Of a stretch of DNA of 27,257 nt, positions 14,061 to 22,244 are shown in pieces. Source of the DNA: Bacillota bacterium. GTDB taxonomy: Bacteria > Bacillota > UBA4882 > UBA10575. Position 1 is the first letter of the stretch. Each line of letters begins with the position of its first letter. The position numbers were made by a program, and so were the translations under genes. The notes beneath the pieces are model-generated. The model was not told the DNA's origin and did no database searches. It was given only the letters and a program-made list of their open reading frames with translations. The stretch lies in NCBI GenBank assembly GCA_012512605.1, contig JAAZDX010000149.1, positions 1 through 27,257 on the forward strand, given 5' to 3'.

Positions 14061-15032
14061 ATGAGTACAGAGGGTAACCGGGCTTTAGTTTTTATGCGGA
14101 AAAAAAGAAGGAAGAAGAAGCAAGAAGGGTATTTACTGATGATTGTCCCCAATGAAAAGGGGAAGATCAAATCCGTGAACATCCCTTATCTCGTCTTCAT
14201 CTCCTTTTTTGTCATAATGACGATCAACGTTTATTACCTTGTGCGTTATCCTTTCCGCATTTCAGAGATCTGGAAGCTAGAGTACCATATTTTAGAGTTG
14301 CGCCAGACCATTGCTAAACAGGATAAAGAATTACGACGGCTTGATCCTTGTTTGAAAGCAACTCAGGTAATGGCCAGTAAACTAAACTCCTCCAACCGTT
14401 TTTTCGTCGATATGAAGCTGGAATATGATAAACTGCGGAACACAAGGACTAAGGAAAAAGATTTGGCGTATCGGGAAGTATATTTACCCGGTTACCGCCT
14501 GTCTAGTGCCGACCAAGATCATTCCAAGTTGGAAATCTTAAACAGTAACCTAAGCTATCTCGAAGAAGAGCTTGCATTCACCAGTTCTGCTTTGGATGAT
14601 TTGTTTAAAAATTATAAAACATACGACCGTCAACTCGACTTCATCCCGACAATCTGGCCGCTTGCGCGCGATCGGCGGATTTCTTCTGGTTTTGGTTATC
14701 GACGACATCCCGTTCATAAACGGGTGATACTCCACCAAGGAATTGACATTCCGTCTCGCACCGGAACGCCCGTGCGGGCGACAGCGGAAGGCCAAGTGAC
14801 GATTGCGGGTAACAGAGGCGGATATGGTCTATTGGTTGAAATAAACCATGGCAATGGATATCGGACGCGTTACGGCCATAACAGTCGGCTGGCGGTGCGA
14901 GTCGGGCAAAAGGTGAAAAAGGGACAAATAATTGCTTACGTCGGTAATACCGGGACAAGTACCGGTCCCCACGTCCACTATGAGGTGCGCCTGAATAATG
15001 TTCCGGTAGACCCAAGGCCATATTTAAATTAA
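14061..15032 (+). CDS. Membrane-anchored M23 (LytM) family peptidoglycan endopeptidase, copy 2
   Basis: The 323-residue paralog of the 12516-13499 product has a basic N-terminus rich in RKK, a TM helix (about 42-62), a coiled coil (70-190), and an M23 domain (about 200-323). Zinc-binding H225 and D229 in HQGIDIP, H306 in HVHYE (H304-x-H306), and H273 in YGHNS are all present, so it should be active. The ATG at 14061 is chosen with GGTGG just upstream; in-frame GTG 14052 and TTG 14049 are alternatives. It is separated from the first bactofilin by 97 bp and followed by a second bactofilin 17 nt after its stop. Confidence 0.9.
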   Translation: MSTEGNRALVFMRKKRRKKKQEGYLLMIVPNEKGKIKSVNIPYLVFISFFVIMTINVYYLVRYPFRISEIWKLEYHILELRQTIAKQDKELRRLDPCLKATQVMASKLNSSNRFFVDMKLEYDKLRNTRTKEKDLAYREVYLPGYRLSSADQDHSKLEILNSNLSYLEEELAFTSSALDDLFKNYKTYDRQLDFIPTIWPLARDRRISSGFGYRRHPVHKRVILHQGIDIPSRTGTPVRATAEGQVTIAGNRGGYGLLVEINHGNGYRTRYGHNSRLAVRVGQKVKKGQIIAYVGNTGTSTGPHVHYEVRLNNVPVDPRPYLN

Positions 15033-15049
15033 AGGGGTCGATATCTATT

Positions 15050-15388
15050 ATGGAAGGGAAAGTACAGATTCAAACGATCATCGGGAAAGCCACCACTTTT
15101 CAGGGGACAATCGGTTCGACGGAAAATATTCAGATTGATGGAAAACAGAAGGGTGAGATCATAACCAAAGGAAACCTCTATATCTCGGAGACTGGTGAAG
15201 TGGAAGGTCAGACCCAAGCAAAAAATCTCCTGGTCGCCGGTGTTCTCCATGGGGAGACAAAGGTTGACGGTAAGATGGAGATTTTAGCAACCGGAAGATT
15301 TCAGGGAGAAGCGGAAATGTCCGTCTTTATTGTGGAAGAAGGCGCTGGTTTTCAGGGAGAGTGTCGACAAACCAAAAAGGAAAAGTGA
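15050..15388 (+). CDS. Bactofilin, copy 2
   Basis: The 112-residue protein is almost entirely the bactofilin beta-helix: TIIGKATTFQGTIGSTENIQ, IDGKQKGEIITKGNLYI, ETGEVEGQTQAKNLLVAG, GKMEILATGRFQGEAEM, ending VEEGAGFQGECRQTKKEK. Against copy 1 it shares the GEIITKG, LQGEA/FQGEA and VVEEGA/VEEGA segments but has almost no N- or C-terminal tail. The 17-nt gap from the M23 copy 2 stop equals the gap in the first module, consistent with duplication of the M23-bactofilin pair. A good terminator follows. Confidence 0.92.
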   Translation: MEGKVQIQTIIGKATTFQGTIGSTENIQIDGKQKGEIITKGNLYISETGEVEGQTQAKNLLVAGVLHGETKVDGKMEILATGRFQGEAEMSVFIVEEGAGFQGECRQTKKEK

Positions 15389-15425
15389 GGCTTGCCGTAA
15401 ACAATATTGAGTTGCGTAAGAAAAG

Positions 15426-15454
15426 AAGCCCCTTATAGAGAAAGGGGCTTTTTT
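15426..15454 (+). terminator. Rho-independent terminator after bactofilin copy 2
   Basis: AAGCCCCTT (15426-15434) and AAGGGGCTT (15442-15450) flank a 7-nt loop and are followed by TTTT. This likely ends the peptidase-bactofilin transcript. Confidence 0.8.
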
Positions 15455-15537
15455 ATACATAAAGGGCTTGGGGGGAACAATCCTTAACCTTGTGCGAACG
15501 AAAGACATAGAAATGGATCAGGGAAACAGAAGCCTTT

Positions 15538-15972
15538 ATGGTTAAGAAAAAGGTGAGAAGTTTGCGGTTTCAACCGTCCAAAACAGGGGCACAAAAATTA
15601 CTGGCCGAAAAGCTACGGGATGACAAGATCAGTTTTATGGAGAACCAATGGCTCGAAGGGATGGAAGTGGATATCTTTTTGCCCGAATATTACTTGGTAA
15701 TTGAGATTGATGGTTTTTACCATTTAAGCGTGGGGCAACAAGCAAAGGATCTCCAAAAAGACCAGCGATTACAGGCAGCTGGTTACCACGTTTTACGTTT
15801 TACAAACTCCCAGATCTACCAGGACTGTAAAGAATGCCTACAGAAGATTAAAACATTTATTGACGGTCATGATCGACAGTTAAAAAAAGGGGCCCGCGCG
15901 GAAGACGAGCAAGCCCCTTGGCAAAGTAAGCTGGCAGCCTATAAAAAGAAGCTGGACCAGGGAGAAGGGTAA
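15538..15972 (+). CDS. DUF559 family protein with a Vsr-like endonuclease fold
   Basis: The 144-residue protein contains the DUF559/very-short-patch-repair-like core: EVDIFLPEYYLVIEIDGFYHL (two strands carrying the acidic pair D and E/D), then KDLQKDQRLQAAGYHVLRFTNSQI. This is the PD-(D/E)XK-type arrangement. Substrate and role are unknown; no methyltransferase or repair partner sits beside it. The ribosome binding site is weak. The C-terminal 30-40 residues are polar and overlap a likely terminator for the convergent gcv operon. Confidence 0.75.
   Translation: MVKKKVRSLRFQPSKTGAQKLLAEKLRDDKISFMENQWLEGMEVDIFLPEYYLVIEIDGFYHLSVGQQAKDLQKDQRLQAAGYHVLRFTNSQIYQDCKECLQKIKTFIDGHDRQLKKGARAEDEQAPWQSKLAAYKKKLDQGEG
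15882..15919 (-). terminator. Intrinsic terminator for the leftward gcv operon, inside the DUF559 gene
   Basis: Read on the minus strand, AAGGGGC (15919-15913) pairs with GCCCCTT (15893-15887) around a 19-nt loop and is followed by a T-run (15886-15882). It lies 78 nt beyond the gcvPB stop. The + strand copy codes for the C-terminal part of the convergent DUF559 protein. Confidence 0.55.
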
Positions 15973-15996
15973 ACCGGGGAGGAGAAAGGGTGCGGA

Positions 15997-17451
15997 TTAC
16001 CACTTCAATACTGGCTGGCGAGCCGCTTGCGTCTCGTTTAAGCGCCGCACAGGTGTCGTGTAAGGCGCTTCTTTTAGTTTCTCTGGAGTTGTCTTGGCTT
16101 GGTCCGCTAGTTGTTTCATGATCGCCACAAATGAATCCAGGAGGTCTAGAGTGACGGATTCGGTGGGTTCAATCATTAAGGCTTCGGCAACGATCAAAGG
16201 AAAATAGACGGTTGGCGGATGCACACCGTAATCAAGAAGGCCTTTAGCCAAATCCAAGGTTCGGACGCCTGCGGGGTTATCCTTCAATCCGCCGAGGACA
16301 AACTCGTGCATACAGTGACGATCGTAAGGAAGATTGTAGTCTTCCTTTAGTAACGTTTGGAGATAGTTAGCTGCTAAGACCGCATCGGATGAGGCTTGTT
16401 TCATCCCATCAAAGCCGAGACTATAGATATAGGCTAGCGCTTTAATGATCACCGTAAAATGGCCCCAAAAACCTTTCACTTTGCCGATGGTGCGGGGGGC
16501 GTCATAACTCCACTTAAACCCGGCGGGAGAAGAGACAACCCGGGGAACCGGCAGGTATGGTGCCAGGTGCGCTTTAACGCCCAAAGGCCCGGAACCGGGA
16601 CCGCCGCCGCCATGGGGCGTCGCAAAGGTCTTATGGAGATTGAGGTGGACGAGGTCAAAGCCCATATCACCGGGACGAGCCCAGCCCATAATGGCATTGA
16701 GGTTGGCACCGTCGTAATAAACCTGGCCACCGATGTCATGGATCATCTGGGTGATGGTTAAAATCTTTTCTTCAAAGAGTCCCAAGGTATTGGGGTTGGT
16801 CAGCATCAGTCCAGCGACCTGTGGCGACAGATGAGGCTTTAGATCGTCTGGTTCAATAATGCCGGCAGCCGAAGAAGGGATCTTCTGCACTTTGAACCCA
16901 GCCAGCGCCGCGCTGGCCGGGTTGGTGCCATGGGCGGAGTCGGGAATTAGGATGATATCCCGTGCCAGTTCTCCCTGGTCCCGAAGGGCTGCTTTCATAA
17001 TTAACAAACCGGTTAGTTCACCATGGGCGCCGGCGGCCGGTTGCAGCGTATAGGCATCCATGCCAGTGATCGTCGCAAAGGTTTTTTCCGCTTCGTAGAT
17101 TAACCGGAGGGCCCCTTGGATGCAGGATTCATCCTGTAAAGGATGGAGGTCGCGAAAACCTGGAAGCAAAGCCAAATCCTCCAGGAGTTTGGGGTTGTAT
17201 TTCATCGTACATGAGCCCAGCGGATAAAAGCCTTGGTCAACGCCGAAGCTACGTTTGGATAACTGGGTAAAGTGTCGGGTTACATCCATCTCACTAAGCG
17301 CTGGCAAGTTCAGCGGGGTGGTACGGCGAAAAGAAGACGGGATCAGTTCTTCTTCAGCGGTCGGTTGTAGATCGGAAACGGGAGGAAGATAGCCTCTTCT
17401 TCCCGGTACGGAGGCTTGATTCAATAAAACGGGTCCGGCTTTCTTGTTCAT
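15997..17451 (-). CDS. gcvPB: Glycine dehydrogenase (decarboxylating) subunit 2
   Basis: This is the PLP-carrying subunit of the split P-protein, which decarboxylates glycine and passes the aminomethyl group to lipoyl-GcvH. The product of about 484 residues has the PLP lysine in VHLNLHKTFATPHGGGGPG (near residue 274), plus PAAGAHGELTG, PDSAHGTNPASAA and YYDGANLNAIMGWARPGDMG. The ATG at 17451 has GAGAGGTG upstream; a GTG three codons earlier would overlap that site. The gcvPA stop overlaps this start by 4 nt (ATGA), so the subunits are translationally coupled. Confidence 0.96.
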   Translation of the reverse strand: MNKKAGPVLLNQASVPGRRGYLPPVSDLQPTAEEELIPSSFRRTTPLNLPALSEMDVTRHFTQLSKRSFGVDQGFYPLGSCTMKYNPKLLEDLALLPGFRDLHPLQDESCIQGALRLIYEAEKTFATITGMDAYTLQPAAGAHGELTGLLIMKAALRDQGELARDIILIPDSAHGTNPASAALAGFKVQKIPSSAAGIIEPDDLKPHLSPQVAGLMLTNPNTLGLFEEKILTITQMIHDIGGQVYYDGANLNAIMGWARPGDMGFDLVHLNLHKTFATPHGGGGPGSGPLGVKAHLAPYLPVPRVVSSPAGFKWSYDAPRTIGKVKGFWGHFTVIIKALAYIYSLGFDGMKQASSDAVLAANYLQTLLKEDYNLPYDRHCMHEFVLGGLKDNPAGVRTLDLAKGLLDYGVHPPTVYFPLIVAEALMIEPTESVTLDLLDSFVAIMKQLADQAKTTPEKLKEAPYTTPVRRLNETQAARQPVLKW

Positions 17452-18794
17452 TGTACACACCTCTCAATTTCTTCACAAAAGCGGTCCATCTCGGCTTTAG
17501 TTCTTAATTCGGAAGTATACAAGAGATAGGCATTGGTCGAAAAGGGTTGGTCCGGGGGTAATTTATACCCGGGGATAAAGCCTTTCTCCTTGATTTTTGG
17601 GAGCAAGGAATCCACCGAGGTGGGTAGGCCGATCACAAACTCATGGAAAAAGGGTTCGGAGGAAAGACCCTGCACCGCCGGGATCCGGGTTAGTTGGGAA
17701 TAGAGGTAATGGCTGTTTTGTACCGTAGACAACGCTACTTCTTTTAAGCCAGCTGGACCAAGTAAGGACAGATAGATAGTGGCGGTTAAGGCACAAAGCG
17801 CCTGGTTGGAACAGATGTTAGAAGTGGCCTTTTCGCGCCGGATATGTTGCTCCCGAGTTTGCAGCGTTAAGACAAAACCCTCTTCTCCGTCTAAATCGGT
17901 GGTTTTACCAACTAACCGACCGGGCATGTTCCGGAGGAAATTCTTTTTTGCGGCAAAAAACCCAAGGAAGGGTCCGCCAAAGGAAAGGGTTAACCCAAAA
18001 GACTGAGCTTCCCCAACCACTAGATCGGCACCGATCGCCCCGGGGGGCTCCAAAAGGCCAAGGCAGACCGGATCGTTAATGTAAACGATGGACAAAGCGC
18101 CACTGGCTTTAATTAAGGAGAGCAGTTCGCCGGTAAGCCTCAGGCGGCCAAAAAAATCCGGGTACTGGATGACGACCGCGGCGGTTTGTTCGGAAAGCAA
18201 GGAGGACAACTCTGCCTTGACTTCCGGCACCTGTGGTGATACGAAATGAATCTTCACTGGTAAATGGGCGGTATAAGTCTTAAGAACCTGTTGGGCTTCG
18301 GGGTTTAGCCCGGAAAGGATGATAAACTCTTTCTTGTTGCTGACGTTGTGGGCGAGCAAGACCGCTTCGGCTAGGGCCGTGGGCCCATCGTACATTGAAG
18401 CATTGGCCACATCCATCCCGGCCAACTCTGCAATCAAGGATTGATATTCAAAAAAGGCCTGGAGTAGTCCCTGACTGATCTCCGGCTGGTAAGGGGTATA
18501 AGCGGTTAAAAATTCTGAACGGTTAACTAAATAGGGCAAAGCAGAAGGAATCGCATGCTCGTAAGCGCCGGCACCAAGGAAGGAGATGAGCTGAGACACA
18601 GGGGTGTTCTGCGCTGCCCATTGGGTGAAGAGCTTTTTAACTTCCCATTCATTACGGGCAGGAAGGTCAAAGACAGCTTGTGCCCTAATCGCTTCTGGAA
18701 TGGTTTGAAACAGTTCAGAATGGTCTTGAAGGCCAATAACCTTTTCCATCTGACGTCGTTCCGGATCGGTTAAGGGTAAATAAGGATGGCCCAT
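17448..18794 (-). CDS. gcvPA: Glycine dehydrogenase (decarboxylating) subunit 1
   Basis: This 448-residue protein is the N-terminal-half-like subunit of split glycine decarboxylase. Family segments include FLGAGAYEHAIPSALPYLV, TAYTPYQPEISQGLLQAFFE, ANASMYDGPTALAEAVLLA and RGTREQH-type TLQTREQHIRREKATSNIC. I start it at the ATG of MGHPYLPLTD (18794), preceded by AGAGGTG; the frame runs upstream into gcvT without support. The gcvT stop is 4 nt upstream, so the genes are tightly packed. Confidence 0.96.
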   Translation of the reverse strand: MGHPYLPLTDPERRQMEKVIGLQDHSELFQTIPEAIRAQAVFDLPARNEWEVKKLFTQWAAQNTPVSQLISFLGAGAYEHAIPSALPYLVNRSEFLTAYTPYQPEISQGLLQAFFEYQSLIAELAGMDVANASMYDGPTALAEAVLLAHNVSNKKEFIILSGLNPEAQQVLKTYTAHLPVKIHFVSPQVPEVKAELSSLLSEQTAAVVIQYPDFFGRLRLTGELLSLIKASGALSIVYINDPVCLGLLEPPGAIGADLVVGEAQSFGLTLSFGGPFLGFFAAKKNFLRNMPGRLVGKTTDLDGEEGFVLTLQTREQHIRREKATSNICSNQALCALTATIYLSLLGPAGLKEVALSTVQNSHYLYSQLTRIPAVQGLSSEPFFHEFVIGLPTSVDSLLPKIKEKGFIPGYKLPPDQPFSTNAYLLYTSELRTKAEMDRFCEEIERCVQ

Positions 18795-18798
18795 CTTT

Positions 18799-19896
18799 TC
18801 ACCTCTTTCTCTTGTAAAACGGGAGTTTAACACATTCGGCGGGCAGGAAAGAGCCACGCATAGCTAAGGACAGCGGAGTACCGGGTGGGGGAACCGGGTT
18901 GACCAAAGCCATCCCTAGCGCTTTCTGAAGGGTTGGCGAATAGGATCCGGAAGTAATCTGGCCGATCGGTTGCTGGTCCCAATAGACGATCGTTCCCGGT
19001 CGGGGGATGGCAGACCGGTCGGCGATTAAGCCAATACGCCGTGGGGTTTCCGGATCATCCTTTTCCTGCAACAAAGGCAAACGGCCCAGAAAATCCGGCT
19101 TCTCCCAAGCAATGAATCTTTCTAAACCCGCTTGGACCGGAGAGATCTCTGTAGAAAGCTCGTTTCCGTAAAGGGGTAAGCCCGCCTCTAGCCGGAGCAG
19201 ATCTCGGGCTCCCAGACCGGCCGGGACTAAGCGATCCTTCTCTCCGGCGCGGAACAGCTCCGACCATAGGGTTTCGGCAAGGGTTGGTGGGATATAGATT
19301 TCAAAACCATCTTCGCCGGTATAGCCGGTCCGCGAAATAATTAGTTCTTCATTTTGCCAAGTCAATTTTTTAAACCGATAAGGTTTTAACGAAAGCACAT
19401 CCGGAAAGATGCGTCCGAGGATGGAGGCCGCGGTTGGGCCCTGGAGGGCCAGCAGGGCAAAGAGCGGGGAGTAATCCCGAAGTTCTACTTCATATTCGGT
19501 GGCATGGGACTGTAGAAAAGAAAAAACAGGTTCAGTATTTGCGGCGTTGACCACGAGGAGAAATTCCTGTTGGCCAATGCGGTAAACCAAAAGGTCATCA
19601 ATGGTCCCGCCGTCGGCGTTACAAAGAAAGGTATAGAGGATCTGACCGTTGTCGACCACAGCCACATCATTGGTGAGCATTCGGTTTAAAAAAAACGGGG
19701 CCTCCGGTCCGGCCACCAATAATTCGCCCATGTGGGAGACATCAAAGAGGCCAGCGTGGTTCCGAACGGCATGGACTTCTTGCAGGATACCGGAAAATTG
19801 CAGGGGCATCTGCCAGCCAGCAAACTCGGTAAAGCGGGCACCTGCTTGTTGGCAACTTTGGTAAAGCGGAGTTTTCTTCTCGGGACTTGGTGTCAA
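18799..19896 (-). CDS. gcvT: Glycine cleavage system T protein (aminomethyltransferase)
   Basis: GcvT transfers the methylene group from aminomethyl-GcvH to tetrahydrofolate and releases ammonia. The 365-residue product begins at a TTG (19896) with AAAGGAG 9 nt upstream; the frame extends to 19953 but includes this site. Recognisable parts: FTEFAGWQMPLQFSGILQEV near the start, LFDVSHMGEL, NADGGTIDDLLVYRI (with the catalytic-type Asp), RTGYTGEDGFEIYIP, and the C-terminal IGQITSGSYSPTLQKALGMA. It is preceded by capA on the same strand with a 37-nt gap. No gcvH is present in the operon. Confidence 0.96.
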   Translation of the reverse strand: MTPSPEKKTPLYQSCQQAGARFTEFAGWQMPLQFSGILQEVHAVRNHAGLFDVSHMGELLVAGPEAPFFLNRMLTNDVAVVDNGQILYTFLCNADGGTIDDLLVYRIGQQEFLLVVNAANTEPVFSFLQSHATEYEVELRDYSPLFALLALQGPTAASILGRIFPDVLSLKPYRFKKLTWQNEELIISRTGYTGEDGFEIYIPPTLAETLWSELFRAGEKDRLVPAGLGARDLLRLEAGLPLYGNELSTEISPVQAGLERFIAWEKPDFLGRLPLLQEKDDPETPRRIGLIADRSAIPRPGTIVYWDQQPIGQITSGSYSPTLQKALGMALVNPVPPPGTPLSLAMRGSFLPAECVKLPFYKRKR

Positions 19897-19933
19897 ATTT
19901 AATCGCTCCTTTGCCTGTTTTTGAAATAATGAG

Positions 19934-20989
19934 TTAAAAACGCAGTACAGCACGGTCTGCTCGGATTTGGAAATCCGTATTAAACGGGGCGGAAAGGGTC
20001 TGCAACTCTTTTAAAACCCGTTCGGCTTCGGACCCCGTTAAGAGCTGGGGTTGAAAATGGACTTGATAATTGTTGATATTGATCGGGAAAAAAGCGGCCT
20101 CTTTTAACCCGGAAGGCGTGAAGCGGACCTGGAGAATTAAACCGTCTTGTACTCTTCGACTGTAGGAAGCAAAGATAAAATTACCAAGGCTATAGGCAAT
20201 CAAGCCATGCTTATAAACTTCAACCCCCTGGATAACATGGGGGTGATGCCCTACGACTAAGTGGGCACCGGCGTTAATGGCAACTTTGGCTAAATCCGCT
20301 TGATAGGACTTGCGTTCTTTAAGTAGTTCGGAACTCCAGTGGAAAGAAACGACCACAATGTCGGCGAGCTGGCGGGCTTTCTTTACATCCGCGGATACAT
20401 AACTGGAGTGGCCGGGGGCGGTTCCCGCCTGCGTTGCTGTGGCGTTAAACTCTAAAGGAAAGGTATTGTTATAAGCAAGAAAAGCTACTCTTAGTCCGTT
20501 TTTTTCAAGCAGGGCCGGCGTTCGGGCCGCGGCGAGGTTTGAACCTGCACCGGTATGGGCGATGTCATGTTGTTCTAGGAGCGCGATCGTTTCGGCGAGG
20601 GCTTCGGGGCCGTAATCCATAATATGGTTGTTGGCCAGGGAGACCACGTTTAGGTTACCCGTCTTAAGGGTTTTTACAACCCCAGGGTCACAACGGAAAG
20701 TGTAGGTTTTCTCAACGTAAACCTCGCCCTGTGTGGAAACGGGCGTCTCTAAATTGGCAAAGAACAGATCGCTCTCTTGGCAAAAAGTTTGCAGATAACG
20801 AAAGGGGTACGCGGGGTTGGATAAAAGTATTCTTTCCAGTGGGCCGCCTAAATAAAGGTCGCCGGCTAAAGTAAGAACCACCTCCGCTTCGGGACTTTGC
20901 CCAAACACGGAGACGACGAGGAGCAAACATAACAGAAGGGTAAAAAGGGCGGGGTAAGGGCGAAAATGAAAGGTTGTAATGGAAAGCAC
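19934..20989 (-). CDS. CapA (PgsA) family metallophosphatase-like protein, exported
   Basis: The 351-residue protein has an N-terminal signal/anchor (PALFTLLLCLLLVVSVFG, ending near residue 30) and the CapA domain: TLAGDLYLGGPLE, DLFFANLETPVS, VVSLANNHIMDYGPEAL, VVSFHWSSE, and VVGHHPHVIQGVEVYKHGLI with SLGNFIF. The family (PGA_cap, calcineurin-like fold) includes poly-gamma-glutamate synthesis proteins, but no pgsB/C genes are here, so the substrate is unknown. GTG 20989 is at good spacing from GGAGG; GTG 20992 is an alternative. It lies 37 nt upstream of gcvT and probably shares its transcript. Confidence 0.9.
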   Translation of the reverse strand: MLSITTFHFRPYPALFTLLLCLLLVVSVFGQSPEAEVVLTLAGDLYLGGPLERILLSNPAYPFRYLQTFCQESDLFFANLETPVSTQGEVYVEKTYTFRCDPGVVKTLKTGNLNVVSLANNHIMDYGPEALAETIALLEQHDIAHTGAGSNLAAARTPALLEKNGLRVAFLAYNNTFPLEFNATATQAGTAPGHSSYVSADVKKARQLADIVVVSFHWSSELLKERKSYQADLAKVAINAGAHLVVGHHPHVIQGVEVYKHGLIAYSLGNFIFASYSRRVQDGLILQVRFTPSGLKEAAFFPININNYQVHFQPQLLTGSEAERVLKELQTLSAPFNTDFQIRADRAVLRF

Positions 20990-21030
20990 CACTTGACCTC
21001 CTTTTAACGCCGTGTAGAATATCTTCCATT

Positions 21031-21060
21031 ATTATATCATTAAGCCTAATAAGATGACAG
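21031..21060 (-). promoter_or_regulatory. Candidate promoter for capA-gcvT-gcvPA-gcvPB
   Basis: On the minus strand a perfect TATAAT (21036-21031) lies 18 bp downstream of CTGTCA (21060-21055), about 40 bp before the capA start. The -10 is perfect and the -35 matches four of six. No tandem glycine aptamer is recognisable in this short upstream gap. Confidence 0.45.
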
Positions 21061-21132
21061 ATTATAATCCCCTTTTTCGTTAACAGGTGAAAGAAAAAGA
21101 GGCCGATAAATTATGTTTTTAGCAGGAGTCGA

Positions 21133-22182
21133 GTGCAAAAAAGGGAAATAGACAAAAGACCGGAGAAGGATCGGAGGGAAAGACAGGTGAGGGAGGCCAA
21201 TCAAGAAGAACAACTGACGGGGCCGCAGGGAAGGGTTTTAAAGTTAATCCTTTCTTGGTTACAGGAGCACGATTCTTCTGAAGATAAATATCAACAAGCC
21301 AAAGCCATCTGGTTACACTACCTCAAGCTGGTTGATCCCACGCGGTCGACCTTTGCTAATACACGGTTATGGGCGGCGGCGGTCCTCTACACTTTAGGTT
21401 TACAGGGTGGTTATCAGACAATGACGGGGCCGAAACTGGCGATGGCGTTTGGCGTTTCCATGACCAGTATCCACAACCGGGGAACGGAGATCCTCCGCAC
21501 GTTGGCGGGGGCCGAGCAACCAAGGGATAATCTGGTGAAAATGCACCGTTTTTTTCCTTCGGAAGATGCGGCCAAAGCCTTTCATGAATTGATTGTCTTT
21601 ACGCAACGATCAGAAGAATGGATGAATTATGTCGCCACAGTCTTTGAAGAATTTATTCTCTGGGAAAAGACGGCCTTGTCTTTCGATCTTTTACTTGAGT
21701 TGTTACTCTTTACCACCTGCGATCGGGTCTTACCGGAAGGGAAAAGTATTATTACGTTCTATCTGGAGCGAAAACATGATCTCGGTGGAGAAGAACGAAA
21801 TTTCCTTGAGCGTTTGCAAGCCAGCCGGTTTGGTCTCTTTCAAGTAAAATCCGCGGAGAAGGAAGGCGCGGTCCGGTTTAAAGATTTATTCCGTGGTGAT
21901 GAGGTCCCCGTTGCCATGGGTGGGATTATTGCGCCGTCCGGGCGCTTTATGATGGGGCGGATTATGCCTGGTTCTTCTGGAAAAGGGAAGCCTTGGCGGC
22001 CGGTGGTCTTTTTGACCGCTTTAGAAGCACCAATGGTTGCTGCTTTAGAAGCCGAGGCGAAAAAATGGTTTTGGCAGTATAGTGTGGCGCATAAAGGATG
22101 GGCCACGGAGGAAGATTTCATTCGGGAGAATGGCTATCGTTTTTTACGGTGGTATCTTGACCATGATACCGGCAGAACATAA
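21133..22182 (+). CDS. Uncharacterised protein with a cyclin/HTH-like N-terminal region (DUF6398-like)
   Basis: I do not recognise the full-length 349-residue protein. The first 35 residues are highly charged. Residues about 50-125 (IWLHYLKLVDPTR, RLWAAAVLYTLGLQGGY, MTGPKLAMAFGVSMTSIHNR, EILRTLAG) resemble the cyclin/TFIIB-like plus helix-turn-helix arrangement seen in DUF6398-type proteins, where WAA-x-VYA is followed by a LAxxFGVSxxTI helix pair. Residues 135-349 have no family I can name; AMGGIIAPSGRFMMGRIMPG and a Trp-rich C-terminus (KKWFWQYSVAHKGWATEEDF) stand out. No signal or TM helix. GTG 21133 has GGAG 4 nt upstream, a slightly short spacing. Divergent from capA. DNA binding is an inference only. 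Confidence 0.7.
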   Translation: MQKREIDKRPEKDRRERQVREANQEEQLTGPQGRVLKLILSWLQEHDSSEDKYQQAKAIWLHYLKLVDPTRSTFANTRLWAAAVLYTLGLQGGYQTMTGPKLAMAFGVSMTSIHNRGTEILRTLAGAEQPRDNLVKMHRFFPSEDAAKAFHELIVFTQRSEEWMNYVATVFEEFILWEKTALSFDLLLELLLFTTCDRVLPEGKSIITFYLERKHDLGGEERNFLERLQASRFGLFQVKSAEKEGAVRFKDLFRGDEVPVAMGGIIAPSGRFMMGRIMPGSSGKGKPWRPVVFLTALEAPMVAALEAEAKKWFWQYSVAHKGWATEEDFIRENGYRFLRWYLDHDTGRT

Positions 22183-22190
22183 GAGAAGGA

Positions 22191-22199
22191 TGGTATAAT
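22191..22199 (+). promoter_or_regulatory. Candidate extended -10 promoter for pepV
   Basis: TGGTATAAT is a perfect extended -10 (TGNTATAAT) 46 bp before the pepV ATG, in the gap after the previous gene. No good -35 at 17 bp is visible (GGCAGA), as is common for extended -10 promoters. Confidence 0.4.
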
Positions 22200-22244
22200 A
22201 AAGCTAACACAGGAAGCAGATGAAATTGAAAAATTCAGGGGGTA

